A stretch of 50,316 nt of DNA from Myxococcaceae bacterium (GTDB lineage Bacteria; Myxococcota; Myxococcia; Myxococcales; Myxococcaceae), in assembly GCA_019694575.1 (NCBI GenBank), contig JAIBBR010000020.1, positions 1-50,316 on the forward strand, in the 5' to 3' direction. The notes under the pieces were generated by a model. The model had not been told where the DNA came from and ran no database searches. It saw nothing but the letters and a program-made list of their open reading frames with translations. Positions 7,294 to 15,885 of the stretch are shown one piece after another. A program made the translations under genes and the position numbers. The stretch's first letter is position 1. Each line of letters begins with the position of its first letter.

Positions 7294-9411
7294 TTACTTT
7301 TCGACGAACTTGTCGAACTGCACGGTGGCCAGCGGCGCGGCCAGGTTGGTCACATTCGCGGCGCGAATGCCGGCGTCAGAAATGGCGTACACGAAATCGT
7401 CAGCCATCACGCTGCGGCGCACGTACGGTTGCCAGTAATAGGTCCACGTCTGGTTGTCCCAGTTGTAGGTGTACGACTGGTACATGTCTGAAAGCGAGAG
7501 CACGCCTTTGGGGGTGAAGCCGGTGAGCGCGTCGACGCCGTACACCTTCAGCTCCGAGCGAAAATAGCTCCAATAGTCGTTGCCGGTTTGGGTGGAGTCC
7601 CAATCAGAGAAGGGAATCGCGAGCAGCTTCTTGGCGGCGAAATAGTTGAAGGCTTTGTGCTCGTACTGCGCTTCGCTCCAACCGTAAGCGGTGCCCACCA
7701 GCTGTACGTGGGTTTGCTTGGGGTTCGACAAATCGCTCACATCGAAAATGGCGAGCTGCAGCGCACGTTGCCGCCAGTCTTGGGTTTGGCCATTCACCGG
7801 CTCGGGCACATAAGTGCCAATGGTGAGCAGGTGGTTCTCGTCGAGCGGGTGCATGTACGTCGAGAAGCCGGGAACTTTCAGCTCGCCCATTTTCTTGGGG
7901 TGGGTGGGGTCAGACAAGTCGAACGTGAAGAGCGGGTCGACTTGGCGGTACGTCACCACGAAGCCCTTGTCGCCGACGATGCGGCTGCTCATCACCCGCT
8001 CGCCCGGAGCCAGGTTGTCAGAGTGGCCAATCACCTCGAGGGCACCGGTATTTTCGGCCATCACCGACAGCTTGCTGTAGGTCTCGATGCGGCCCCAGGT
8101 GTTCTGCGGGTTCATCACGTCAGGCACGCGCTCATTCACCGTGGTGACGACGCGAAAATAACCTTTGTCGCTTTCGTCCATTGAGAATTGGTCGACGATG
8201 CTGCCTTCGAGCACGCCCGAGGCCACGTAGACGGCTTGGTCAGCCTGGCTGATGTCGAACTTGTGCAGGTACGTGGTGTCTTTTTGACCCGGCTGCGGCC
8301 ACCACCACCAGTGTTGGGTGGCGACGTAAAGGTTGTTCGCCGAAGCGTAAATTTCGCCCGGTTCGGCCATCACCACGCTCTGGGTGAGCTGCGTCGGGTT
8401 GGCCAAGTTCAACGTGACGATGCCCACCGTGCCCAAATGGGTGGCGGCGTTGACGCGGCTGAAGCTGTGGCAGTCGAAGGGCAGTTCAGTCGTCACGCCG
8501 TTGGCGGTGAGCTTGGCCGGAGGCAGCCAGTCAGCCAGCGTTTGGTCGCGAATCAGCTTCTCGTTCTTGTCGATGAGCGCATTGAAGAGCGAAACCCGTA
8601 GGGCCTTGTCTTCCCACCAGTTGCCCGCTTGGTTGTCAGGCCAGTACTGCACCAGTGGAGGCATTTGAAAATGGCTCGAGAGCACCGCGCGAATCGAGTC
8701 GCCCACCCGGCGCGAATTGTTGTACGCGCCTGGCAAGGCATATTCGTACGTCACTTTCGGCGCCGCCAAGTCGCTGTAGTCGACGACGGTGATTTTGGCG
8801 GTGTTTGAATACCAATAGCCGCAATAGCGCGCGGAGCAGTCGACGGCTTGCGCATCGAGCGGGTACTGACGCCACACCGTCGAGAAGACCACCACCCGGT
8901 TGTGCTCATCTAAAAACATTTCGCGTGGCCAACCTTCGATTTCGAGCTTGCTCTGAATCGACAAGTCAGCGGCCGGCCAGCTCTTCGAGGCGTACAGCGT
9001 GTTGCCCGAGAGCGCGAAAATGCGCGTGCCGTCATTCTTCACGAAGTCGGCTTCGTCGACGCCTGCCACTTGGGTGTTGGTGGTGGTGTAGTCGGTGGGC
9101 GTGGTTTTCGCGGCGCCCGCTGCCGAGGGAGCACCCGCGGCGTCTTCAGCGAACAAAGGGCCGCCCCGGCCCCAGTAGCTGTACGTTTCATCGCGGTACG
9201 ATTCTAAGGTGTTGCGCATGTCGCGCACCGCGGTGTCTTCAATGTACTGCTCCAAGTCTTGGCAAGCGTTGGTTCCGGTGAAGGCGAGCAGCTGCACCCG
9301 CGAATTCACCGCGGGAGGTTGCGGCTTGTTGTCTGCACCGCACCCAATGCCTGCCAAGCCCAGCCCTGTCAGCGCGGCGTAAAGTCGCCAGCGGTTCGTT
9401 CTGATGTTCAT
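7294..9411 (-). CDS. Secreted lipoprotein with C-terminal beta-propeller domain
   Basis: A 705-residue protein. The signal peptide has lipobox LAGIGC (Cys24). The family hallmark of secreted beta-propeller proteins (Beta_propel, distantly WD40-like) is visible as TNTQVAGVDEADFVKNDG, followed by repeated blade-like strands to the end (for example GDKGFVVTYRQVDPLFTFDL and YMHPLDENHLLTIGTY). The start is ATG at 9411, with AGAAGGA 8 nt upstream on the minus strand; the longer GTG frame to 9453 lacks this support. It stands alone, with a terminator at 7225-7258 and a divergent FHA gene. Function is unknown; the family contains no well-defined enzyme. Confidence 0.85.
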   Translation of the reverse strand: MNIRTNRWRLYAALTGLGLAGIGCGADNKPQPPAVNSRVQLLAFTGTNACQDLEQYIEDTAVRDMRNTLESYRDETYSYWGRGGPLFAEDAAGAPSAAGAAKTTPTDYTTTNTQVAGVDEADFVKNDGTRIFALSGNTLYASKSWPAADLSIQSKLEIEGWPREMFLDEHNRVVVFSTVWRQYPLDAQAVDCSARYCGYWYSNTAKITVVDYSDLAAPKVTYEYALPGAYNNSRRVGDSIRAVLSSHFQMPPLVQYWPDNQAGNWWEDKALRVSLFNALIDKNEKLIRDQTLADWLPPAKLTANGVTTELPFDCHSFSRVNAATHLGTVGIVTLNLANPTQLTQSVVMAEPGEIYASANNLYVATQHWWWWPQPGQKDTTYLHKFDISQADQAVYVASGVLEGSIVDQFSMDESDKGYFRVVTTVNERVPDVMNPQNTWGRIETYSKLSVMAENTGALEVIGHSDNLAPGERVMSSRIVGDKGFVVTYRQVDPLFTFDLSDPTHPKKMGELKVPGFSTYMHPLDENHLLTIGTYVPEPVNGQTQDWRQRALQLAIFDVSDLSNPKQTHVQLVGTAYGWSEAQYEHKAFNYFAAKKLLAIPFSDWDSTQTGNDYWSYFRSELKVYGVDALTGFTPKGVLSLSDMYQSYTYNWDNQTWTYYWQPYVRRSVMADDFVYAISDAGIRAANVTNLAAPLATVQFDKFVEK

Positions 9412-9612
9412 GGTCAAATTCCTTCTGGTGAGAGGCCCATTACCTCTTGCCAACCCCTTGCCAGAGTAAATGCTTTTTAAAACAAATGGTTAACAGCGGC
9501 CCCCTCTCAGAAACCTGAGGGCTGGCGGCTTTGGGCACGTGAAAAACAAAGGTGGGCAGTCACCCTGCGATGAAGTGTCGACAGTACAAATGGGCGATGT
9601 ATCTTGCGCGGC
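9412..9612. other. Divergent intergenic region
   Basis: This 201-nt gap separates the divergent beta-propeller and FHA genes. It must hold both promoters. It contains an A/T-rich patch near 9470-9490 but no motif I can name with confidence. Confidence 0.4.
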
Positions 9613-10380
9613 ATGAGTGATTCAGCTCGGCCAGTCTCGCTTCCCGCGCATTTGTGGGAGGCGCTTGATGCCATGTCGCAAGAAATGGGTGTTCCCCGTG
9701 ACGGGTTAATTAGCCAAGCCGTGTTCATGCTCGGCCGGTTGAATGGCTACGTCATTCCCGGAAAGGCGAGCGCCACCGCAGACGCGAAGCCTGCTGCCAA
9801 CAGCGCGATTCCGGTGTTGAAGCCGTCGACCGGTCGCCCCACGGGAATGATGCCCAAGCCGCCCGTCGCTTCGACGCCGATGGGCCGCAAAGTGGCTGAC
9901 CCCATTGAAGACGAGCCACTGCCCGAAGAAAACCCACCCGACGAAGGGGGCCTGCCGCCTGATGAAGAAGGCAACCCGTTCGAAGACTCCAATGCAGACC
10001 CGGCTCCGTCGGGTGAAGAGCCGGTGCCTCCACAAGAAGAAGAAGAGCCCGAGCTGTCGCCTCCTCCGGCGCGCAAGGCGCCCAGCGCTCCGCAATTGAC
10101 GTTGATGATGGTGGGCCGCGACCCGTACCGCGTGCCGGGCGACACCATGGTCATCGGCCGCGGCAAGCACTGCGACTTCGTCATCGAGTCGAACCGCGTT
10201 TCGCGCGAGCACGCCCGTCTGTCTCGTGACGGCAACGAGTGGACCTTGGAAGACTTGAATTCTTCGAACGGCACTTTCTTTGGCACCAGCAAAGAAAAAG
10301 TGACGCGCCGAAAAATCAAAGACGGCGACGAGTTCACCTTCGGTACCGAGAAGGTGAAGATGAGCCTGCGAGCCCGGTAG
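9613..10380 (+). CDS. FHA-domain protein with short N-terminal helical domain
   Basis: A 255-residue cytoplasmic protein in three parts. Residues 1-45 (VSLPAHLWEALDAMSQEMGV... ISQAVFML) look like a small ribbon-helix-helix or similar dimerisation domain. Residues 45-155 are a low-complexity Pro/Glu-rich linker. The C-terminal about 95 residues are an FHA domain with MVIGRGKHCDFVI, SNRVSREHARLS and LNSSNGTF, the expected phosphothreonine-binding loop residues. FHA domains read Ser/Thr kinase output. The start is ATG at 9613; a TTG at 9604 is possible. The gene ends 3 nt before the TonB-receptor gene, so the two are almost certainly co-transcribed. Confidence 0.85.
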   Translation: MSDSARPVSLPAHLWEALDAMSQEMGVPRDGLISQAVFMLGRLNGYVIPGKASATADAKPAANSAIPVLKPSTGRPTGMMPKPPVASTPMGRKVADPIEDEPLPEENPPDEGGLPPDEEGNPFEDSNADPAPSGEEPVPPQEEEEPELSPPPARKAPSAPQLTLMMVGRDPYRVPGDTMVIGRGKHCDFVIESNRVSREHARLSRDGNEWTLEDLNSSNGTFFGTSKEKVTRRKIKDGDEFTFGTEKVKMSLRAR

Positions 10381-10383
10381 CGC

Positions 10384-13242
10384 ATGCATCGCCCTTGGGC
10401 GCGGGGTTTAGGGTGGGTGTTGCTGGCTGCTTTCTTGGCCGCGCCATGGCCCGCGCTCGCTGACAACACCGCCGACGAAGCCGACATCGCGTTTCGTTTG
10501 GGCAACGAAGCCTTCGGCAAGCGCAACTACGAGAAGGCGCTGGCGTCGTATTTTCTGTCGTACCGGTTGGTGGCCAACCGCAACGTGCTCTTCAACATCG
10601 CCCGTTGCTACGAGGCGCTGAAGGAGTTTGACCAGGCCTACCGCTATTACAACGACGTGCTGGGGCAGAAAGACTTGCCCGCTGACGACAAGCGCGACGT
10701 GCAAAGGGCGTTGGCGCAGCTGGGGCCGCGTGTCGCGTTGCTCAAAATCGACAGCAAGCCGCAGGGGGCTGACGTTTTCATCGACCGTGAAGACTTGGGC
10801 TCGCGGGGAAAAACGCCCCTTACCGTGGCGCTGACGCCGGGTGGGCACGAAGTGAAGGTGCGGTTGCAGGGCCACCACCCCTCGCAGGCCAATGTGACGC
10901 TCTTCAAAGGCCGCGAGGTGAAGCGCAGTTACGAGTTGAAACAGGTGGTGGGCAGCGTCGATGTGCAGGGCAGCCCCGCCGGGGCGGTGATTCGCGAGAC
11001 CGACGACGGCCCCGAGTTGGGGCGGGTGCCCAGCGTGCTGATGCTGACCCCGGGCAAGCACGTGCTGGTGGTGACGGCCAAGGGTTTTGCGCCCGGGCAA
11101 TATTTGGTTGAAGCCAAGCCCGACGAGAGCACGGTGGTGAAAGTGACGTTGACGGAGCTCGCCAAAGCGTTAGGCAAGCTCATTGTCACCGCGAACCGCG
11201 AAGGCGCCACGGTGCGAGTGAATGGCAAAGACTCAGGTTTCACACCCACCGTGCTTTCGTTGCCGGTGGGCGAATACGACGTCGAAGTGGCGATGAAGGA
11301 GCTGCGCACCTACCGCGAAAAGGTGACGGTGAAGAGCGAGCAAGAAGTGCGAGTTGCCGCCGACCTTCGCTACGCGCCTCCCGACATTCGCGCCGCGTCG
11401 AAGTCGTTGCTGTCTGTCGACGAAGCGCCAGCTTCGATTACCGTGTTGACCAGCGAAGAAATTCGCTCCTTCGGTTACCAAACGTTGGCTGAAGCGCTGC
11501 AGGCGGTGCGCGGGTTTTATCTCACCGATGACCGTATTTATACCTATGTGGGTGTGCGCGGTTTCACGCCTCCCGGTGACTTGAATACGCGCGTGCTGAT
11601 TTTGTGGGACGGCCACCCGATGAACGACGTGTGGGCGGGCCAGGGTTACGCGGGCACTGATTTAGATGTCGATTTGACCGAAGTTGAACGCATTGAAGTG
11701 GTGCGTGGCCCCGGTTCGGCGCTCTACGGCACAGGCGCTTTCTTCGCGGTCATCAACGTGGTGCCGCGCGAGACGCTGGCGGCTCGAAATGTCGAAGGCA
11801 CCCTCGGCGCGGGAGGCCAGCGTGGGCTCAAAGCGCGGCTGGCGGGCGGTTTGGCGGGAGAAAAAGGCTCGGTGCTCGTCTCGGCCGGCGGGTTGCTGAC
11901 GCAAGGCGCAGAGCTGACCGTGATTGACGACGAGCACACCGTGCTTGGGCTCGATGGCGAGCGGGTGTTGAACGCCAGCGTGCGCGCGAAGTGGGGTGGT
12001 TTTTCGGTGCACGGGCATTTGAATCAGCGGCGCAAGCAGATACCCACCGAGCCGCTGGGCTCGCTGCTCGGAATACCGGGTACGAATTTTCTCGACGCGC
12101 GGGGGTTTGCCGAAGCGCGCTACGAGGGCGGCAGCGAGCGCGTGAATTTCATGGGGCGGGTTTATTACGACGCGTCTCGTTATGAAGGCACGTACGCGGC
12201 AGAGCAGCTGCCCGACGAGTCAATTCGTTACGAGCGTGAATTCGGTGGCGCCGACTGGTTCGGAGTGGAAGCGAAGGGCCGCTTCACACTGTTGACGCAC
12301 AACCAACTTTCGGTGGGCCTCGAAGGCCAGGGGCAATTCGTGGCGCAACAGGCGCGCAACTTGTCGTCAGCCGAAAGGCGCCAGCGCTTTTTGCTTTCGG
12401 CCTATTTGCTTGACGAGTGGCGGGTGACGTCGTGGTTCATGCTCACCGCGGGTTTGCGCATCGACAAATATTTAGACTTGAGCGACTTGCCGGTGACGCC
12501 GCGCCTGGGGTTGGTGTTTCGGCCTTACCGGGGAGGCTTGCTCAAGGTGGTGGGTGGCCAAGCGTTTCGCGCGCCCAACACCTACGAATTGTACTTTAGC
12601 GACGGCTTTGCTTCGGTGCGGCCTCCGGGGCTGCTTTCGCCCGAGACCATCACCACCCTTGAGCTCGAGCACACCCACGACATCACCGAAGAGCTGCGGC
12701 TCACCGTGGGGGGGTATTTCAACATGATTGACCGGCTGCTCGAGTTGGCGCCTGACCAAGCGCCGACGCCGCAGTGTGGCGTGCCATTGGGCAGCGAGCA
12801 GTGTGTTTATTTTCGCAATTCGGCGAGCCGCATTTTCGCGGTAGGGGCCGAAACGGCGTTGCGCTGGCAGCCGGGCCGTTTCACCTTGGTTGAGTTCAGT
12901 TATGCGTACGTGCAGCTGCGTGGCAGCGATGACATTTCGCGCATGACGCCGTCGCATGTTTTCGTGGCGCGGGCGTTGGTGCCCCTGGCCGAGGCGAGTG
13001 TGCGGTTGTCAGGACAAGCGGTGTTTCAGTCGTCGCGGGGTACTGACGTGGGGGCGGGCGCGGGTGAAGCGTTGTTGCTCAATTTTGGGCTCGCGGGTGA
13101 CGTGGGTCGGCTGCGCTATTTTGCCGGCGTGAAAAACCTGCTCGACATTCAGTACCGCGTGCCGGTGGCGACCGATATTTCGTCGACCAGTGCGCAGCAA
13201 TATGGGCGCAGCTTCATGGTGGAAGCGGCGCTGAGTTATTAG
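10384..13242 (+). CDS. TonB-dependent receptor fused to TPR and PEGA domains
   Basis: A 952-residue outer-membrane protein. Domains in order: signal peptide 1-26 (PALA/DN), TPR repeats about 30-115, three PEGA-type beta domains about 118-335 (VALLKIDSKPQGADVFIDRE, GSVDVQGSPAGAVI, GKLIVTANREGATVRVNGK), plug about 342-465 (DEAPASITVLTSEEIRSFGY, VRGFTPPGDLNTRVLILWDG, VERIEVVRGPGSALYGTGAF), then the barrel, ending in an aromatic residue (ALSY). The plug and barrel are typical of TonB receptors. The roughly 340-residue periplasmic extension is unusual: it could bind peptidoglycan or a partner, or sense substrate. No TonB box can be picked out. The gene sits 3 nt after an FHA gene, suggesting phospho-signalling linked to its expression or assembly. 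The substrate is unknown. Confidence 0.9.
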   Translation: MHRPWARGLGWVLLAAFLAAPWPALADNTADEADIAFRLGNEAFGKRNYEKALASYFLSYRLVANRNVLFNIARCYEALKEFDQAYRYYNDVLGQKDLPADDKRDVQRALAQLGPRVALLKIDSKPQGADVFIDREDLGSRGKTPLTVALTPGGHEVKVRLQGHHPSQANVTLFKGREVKRSYELKQVVGSVDVQGSPAGAVIRETDDGPELGRVPSVLMLTPGKHVLVVTAKGFAPGQYLVEAKPDESTVVKVTLTELAKALGKLIVTANREGATVRVNGKDSGFTPTVLSLPVGEYDVEVAMKELRTYREKVTVKSEQEVRVAADLRYAPPDIRAASKSLLSVDEAPASITVLTSEEIRSFGYQTLAEALQAVRGFYLTDDRIYTYVGVRGFTPPGDLNTRVLILWDGHPMNDVWAGQGYAGTDLDVDLTEVERIEVVRGPGSALYGTGAFFAVINVVPRETLAARNVEGTLGAGGQRGLKARLAGGLAGEKGSVLVSAGGLLTQGAELTVIDDEHTVLGLDGERVLNASVRAKWGGFSVHGHLNQRRKQIPTEPLGSLLGIPGTNFLDARGFAEARYEGGSERVNFMGRVYYDASRYEGTYAAEQLPDESIRYEREFGGADWFGVEAKGRFTLLTHNQLSVGLEGQGQFVAQQARNLSSAERRQRFLLSAYLLDEWRVTSWFMLTAGLRIDKYLDLSDLPVTPRLGLVFRPYRGGLLKVVGGQAFRAPNTYELYFSDGFASVRPPGLLSPETITTLELEHTHDITEELRLTVGGYFNMIDRLLELAPDQAPTPQCGVPLGSEQCVYFRNSASRIFAVGAETALRWQPGRFTLVEFSYAYVQLRGSDDISRMTPSHVFVARALVPLAEASVRLSGQAVFQSSRGTDVGAGAGEALLLNFGLAGDVGRLRYFAGVKNLLDIQYRVPVATDISSTSAQQYGRSFMVEAALSY

Positions 13243-13285
13243 CAGGGTGCTTGGTATGCGCTTGGGCACCAGCCAGGAGCGTTGA

Positions 13286-13650
13286 ATGCGTCAATCAGCA
13301 CTCGCCGCCAGCATCAGTCGCTTCGAGGCGCTGGCATTTCTCGTCGGTTTTCTTCTTTCTGTGGGTGCGCACGCCGATGAGCGCCCCGAGGCGCGTGTCT
13401 TCGAGCCGGTGCGCCGGTTGTCCGCTCGGGCACAGGCTGCACGCAATAGACGGGCGCCGCCTGGGAAAAGACACAGTGCCCCGCCAAGCCATCGCAGACG
13501 CACGCTCGGAAACTGACCGACGGCGAGGTGAAGCGCCTCGGTCGACTTCCGGGTGAATGTCTCTCGGCGACGCTCGTTTCGACGGCGACGGCCGACTATT
13601 TGCTTTGCGGTGCTGCGGGAGTCGTGCTGGTTCGGCCGAGAACGGGTTGA
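13286..13650 (+). pseudogene. Likely frameshifted gene for a small secreted protein
   Basis: AGGAG lies 7 nt before the ATG at 13286. The first frame begins with a good signal peptide (ALAFLVGFLLSVGAHA/DERPEA) but runs into low-quality sequence and stops at 13516. A second frame, open from 13450 to the TGA at 13650, looks protein-like and Cys-containing (CPAKPSQTHARKLTDGEVKR ... DYLLCGAAGVVLVRPRTG). I infer one gene broken by one or more indels near 13430-13450. The alternative is a genuine 76-residue secreted protein followed by noncoding DNA. No family is recognised. Confidence 0.4.
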
Positions 13651-13683
13651 AACGAACGCGTTGCCGAGGTGCCGCCAAAGCAC

Positions 13684-13851
13684 CTAGCCCGCATATGTCA
13701 CCGGTCTCACGACTGCGACTGACGGTCTGTGGCACCTTCGCGGCGTGCTCGCTGAAGCGCACCGACAAGTGCGCCTTCGCTGTGCGCCACCACGAATCTG
13801 CCGACAGCCTGCCAGTCTCGTTACGAGAGACCGGTGACATATGCGGGCCAG
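13684..13851. repeat. 168-bp long palindromic (MITE-like) element A
   Basis: The outer 22 bases (GCCCGCATATGTCACCGG plus TCTC) at 13687-13708 are repeated perfectly inverted at 13827-13848. Pairing extends to 25 bp with one mismatch. The inside is also self-complementary with many mismatches, and the centre is a 6-bp palindrome (GCGCAC/GTGCGC, 13757-13774). It has no coding potential of its own and no clear target-site duplication. It sits after the decayed gene and 55 nt past the esterase gene end. Confidence 0.7.
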
Positions 13852-13906
13852 CCAAGTACGGAGGAAATTGTCAGTGATGTGGTAGCGCCCTTGGCGAGCA
13901 GTTGGC

Positions 13907-14908
13907 TTAGAGAAAATCGGGAGCTTGCGCTCGATGAGCCCATAGTGACGCTCGAGGGTGCGAAGGTACCCACCGCGAGTGCCGCTGAAAAAACCGCCAC
14001 AACGCTTCGCTGGCGGCGAAATCGCGCGACGTCTTGCCAATCGATTCTTCCGTCAAATACTGCCAACCGCCCGGCCAGGTGTGCCCGCCGCCTTCGACGC
14101 TGAAGAGCACTGCTTCGCTGCCTTCATTGCAATTCGCCTGCGTCAACACCCGCGTGTGCGTGCCGTCGTCGGGCAGTTTGTCAGCAACCTCTGTCACCGT
14201 TGGCTCACCTTCGCACCCGTTGCGCTGCGCCCAAAACTGAAACGAGGCATCGGCCGAGAGCACCTTGCCGCCGGTCATCGCGATGTCTCCGCCTGCGTAC
14301 GGCACCAGCGGGTCAGCCGTGCCCAACACCATCGCCGCTGAAATCGGTTTCGATGGCGCGCACCTTTCAACCAACGCTTGCGGCACATTGCCTGTCACCG
14401 AACCGAACGCGGCGAATCGCTCTGCGTGCGCGCAGGCCAAAGTGTGCGCCATCATGCCTCCGTTCGACATGCCCATTAAGTACACGCGCTTCGTATCGAC
14501 GCCGTGCTGCGCCATGAAGTGCGCCGTCAACGCGTCGAGAAAGGCCACATCGTCGATGTTTTTTCGCGCCGCAGGGCCCACGTGCCGTGCGTCGTGCCAC
14601 GACATGTCCACTCCGTCGGGCAGCAAGAGAAAAAAGCCTTCAGCACGCGACAGCTCAGCGGTGGGGCCGAGCTGCTCCTGGCCCTCGCCGGTACCCCAGC
14701 GGCCATGCAGCGCCACCACCAAGGGAGCCGGCGCTACCACTGAAAGCGGTCGCACGAAGCGATAGGTTCGCTCCCGGCCTTGAAAAATGAAAGCGCCTTG
14801 CTCGAGCAGCTCAGGCTTGCCCAGGCCACGCGAGCGCACGTGACAAGCGCCGACCGAAAGCCCGAGCACCACCCACGTCACCCACACGCGTGCGGAAAGC
14901 GCGCTCAT
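13907..14908 (-). CDS. CE1/LpqC-type esterase lipoprotein (PHB-depolymerase/feruloyl-esterase family)
   Basis: A 333-residue exported alpha/beta hydrolase. The lipobox is SVGAC (Cys22). Catalytic signatures are: nucleophile elbow LMGMSNGGMMAH (Ser), acid GTADPLVPY (Asp) and histidine EGGGHTWPGG. The oxyanion region is VALHGRWGTG. It probably cleaves ester bonds of a polysaccharide substituent or polyester outside the cytoplasm. The ATG at 14908 is chosen because it overlaps the upstream stop (ATGA) and starts the signal peptide; a longer frame to 14938 exists. It is the last gene of the operon 23343-13907. The last about 25 residues, after FFQRHSR, look non-conserved, which may mean the original stop was lost. 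Confidence 0.85.
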   Translation of the reverse strand: MSALSARVWVTWVVLGLSVGACHVRSRGLGKPELLEQGAFIFQGRERTYRFVRPLSVVAPAPLVVALHGRWGTGEGQEQLGPTAELSRAEGFFLLLPDGVDMSWHDARHVGPAARKNIDDVAFLDALTAHFMAQHGVDTKRVYLMGMSNGGMMAHTLACAHAERFAAFGSVTGNVPQALVERCAPSKPISAAMVLGTADPLVPYAGGDIAMTGGKVLSADASFQFWAQRNGCEGEPTVTEVADKLPDDGTHTRVLTQANCNEGSEAVLFSVEGGGHTWPGGWQYLTEESIGKTSRDFAASEALWRFFQRHSRWVPSHPRASLWAHRAQAPDFL

Positions 14909-15885
14909 TTCTTCGAATACGGGTGTGCTTTGCGCCACGCCCAGCTGAACACCGAAGCGAGCGAAAGCGAGTTGTCGACGGCGACTTGGTTCGCCTCACC
15001 AAACACCTGGCGGTCGAAAAAGAAGTCAGCCCGGCGCGTTTTGGGTTTGGCTGAGGTGTCGTCCCATGGAGCCTTCTGCGCCGCGCTCGGCTCTTCGCCC
15101 AATTCTTTCGCTTCGATGACCTGTGCGAGTGCATTCTGCAGCGCGCGCGACTGCGACATTTTGCCGGCTTCGGCGTGTTGCTGAATTTCAACCAGCGTGG
15201 CAACGGGCAAATAGAGCGAAATCATCGCCAAGTTGTCACCCACGTCATGGGGCCAACCGTTGGGTGCGAGAAAGAACAGCTCATTGGGGTACTCGAAGAA
15301 CCACCGGCCAGGAACGCCGCATTCTTCAGCCAGCGCGGTGAGCGCATATTGCGCACCTTGGGCCTTGGTGAGCTGCGTGTCGGTGAGCTCGCCGTTCAAC
15401 CACTGCAAATACGCCGGGTCATCACGCCAGCGGTACAGCACGCTGCTCGTCTTTTGCCCGCTTGCGAAACGCCACACCGCTTCGCCTTCGAAAGTCAGCG
15501 CGTGTTCTGCACCCGGGTGCAACCACGTGATGGCCTGTTCAACCTGCGGTTTCTTGCTCAAGGCCAACGCGAGGGCGTTGAGACGCTGCATCGTCGGCGC
15601 CAGTTTTTCAGCAGGAGCCACCGCAACCCAATAGCCCTTGGGCGTTTGAAAAAACGCGTAGCTCGTTTCGCCCGCTTCGCTCTTGAGCTGCGTCAAAAAA
15701 TAACCGTCGAGCATCGCCAGCACGTCGCCCTTCACCGGCGGTGCCCCCGCGACTTTTATCAGCAACCCCGAGACCTCGTTCGCCCGGCGCCACGACTCGA
15801 GCGCTTCTGTCGTCACCGCGCGCGGGGCTTTTTCGGCCCCCGCGGCTGCGGCCCACAACCACGCTCCGACCCAGAGCGCTTTCAC
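14905..15885 (-). CDS. Secreted protein of unknown function
   Basis: A 326-residue protein with a signal peptide (MKALWVGAWLWAAAAGA) and no lipobox. I do not recognise a family. The body is mixed alpha/beta with a Trp-rich centre (YRWRDDPAYLQWLNGEL), one Cys (Cys in EECGVPGRWFFEYP) and a basic C-terminus. A GTG at 15885 overlaps the upstream stop as GTGA; the longer GTG frame at 15894 would put MGAV before it. It is coupled by 4-nt overlaps both to the transglutaminase gene before it and the esterase after it, so it probably acts in the same cell-envelope process. Confidence 0.7.
   Translation of the reverse strand: MKALWVGAWLWAAAAGAEKAPRAVTTEALESWRRANEVSGLLIKVAGAPPVKGDVLAMLDGYFLTQLKSEAGETSYAFFQTPKGYWVAVAPAEKLAPTMQRLNALALALSKKPQVEQAITWLHPGAEHALTFEGEAVWRFASGQKTSSVLYRWRDDPAYLQWLNGELTDTQLTKAQGAQYALTALAEECGVPGRWFFEYPNELFFLAPNGWPHDVGDNLAMISLYLPVATLVEIQQHAEAGKMSQSRALQNALAQVIEAKELGEEPSAAQKAPWDDTSAKPKTRRADFFFDRQVFGEANQVAVDNSLSLASVFSWAWRKAHPYSKK

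Noticed and set aside
13684-13851. Element A as an insertion sequence
   Set aside because: Too short for a transposase and none of its frames resembles one; no clear target-site duplication flanks it.
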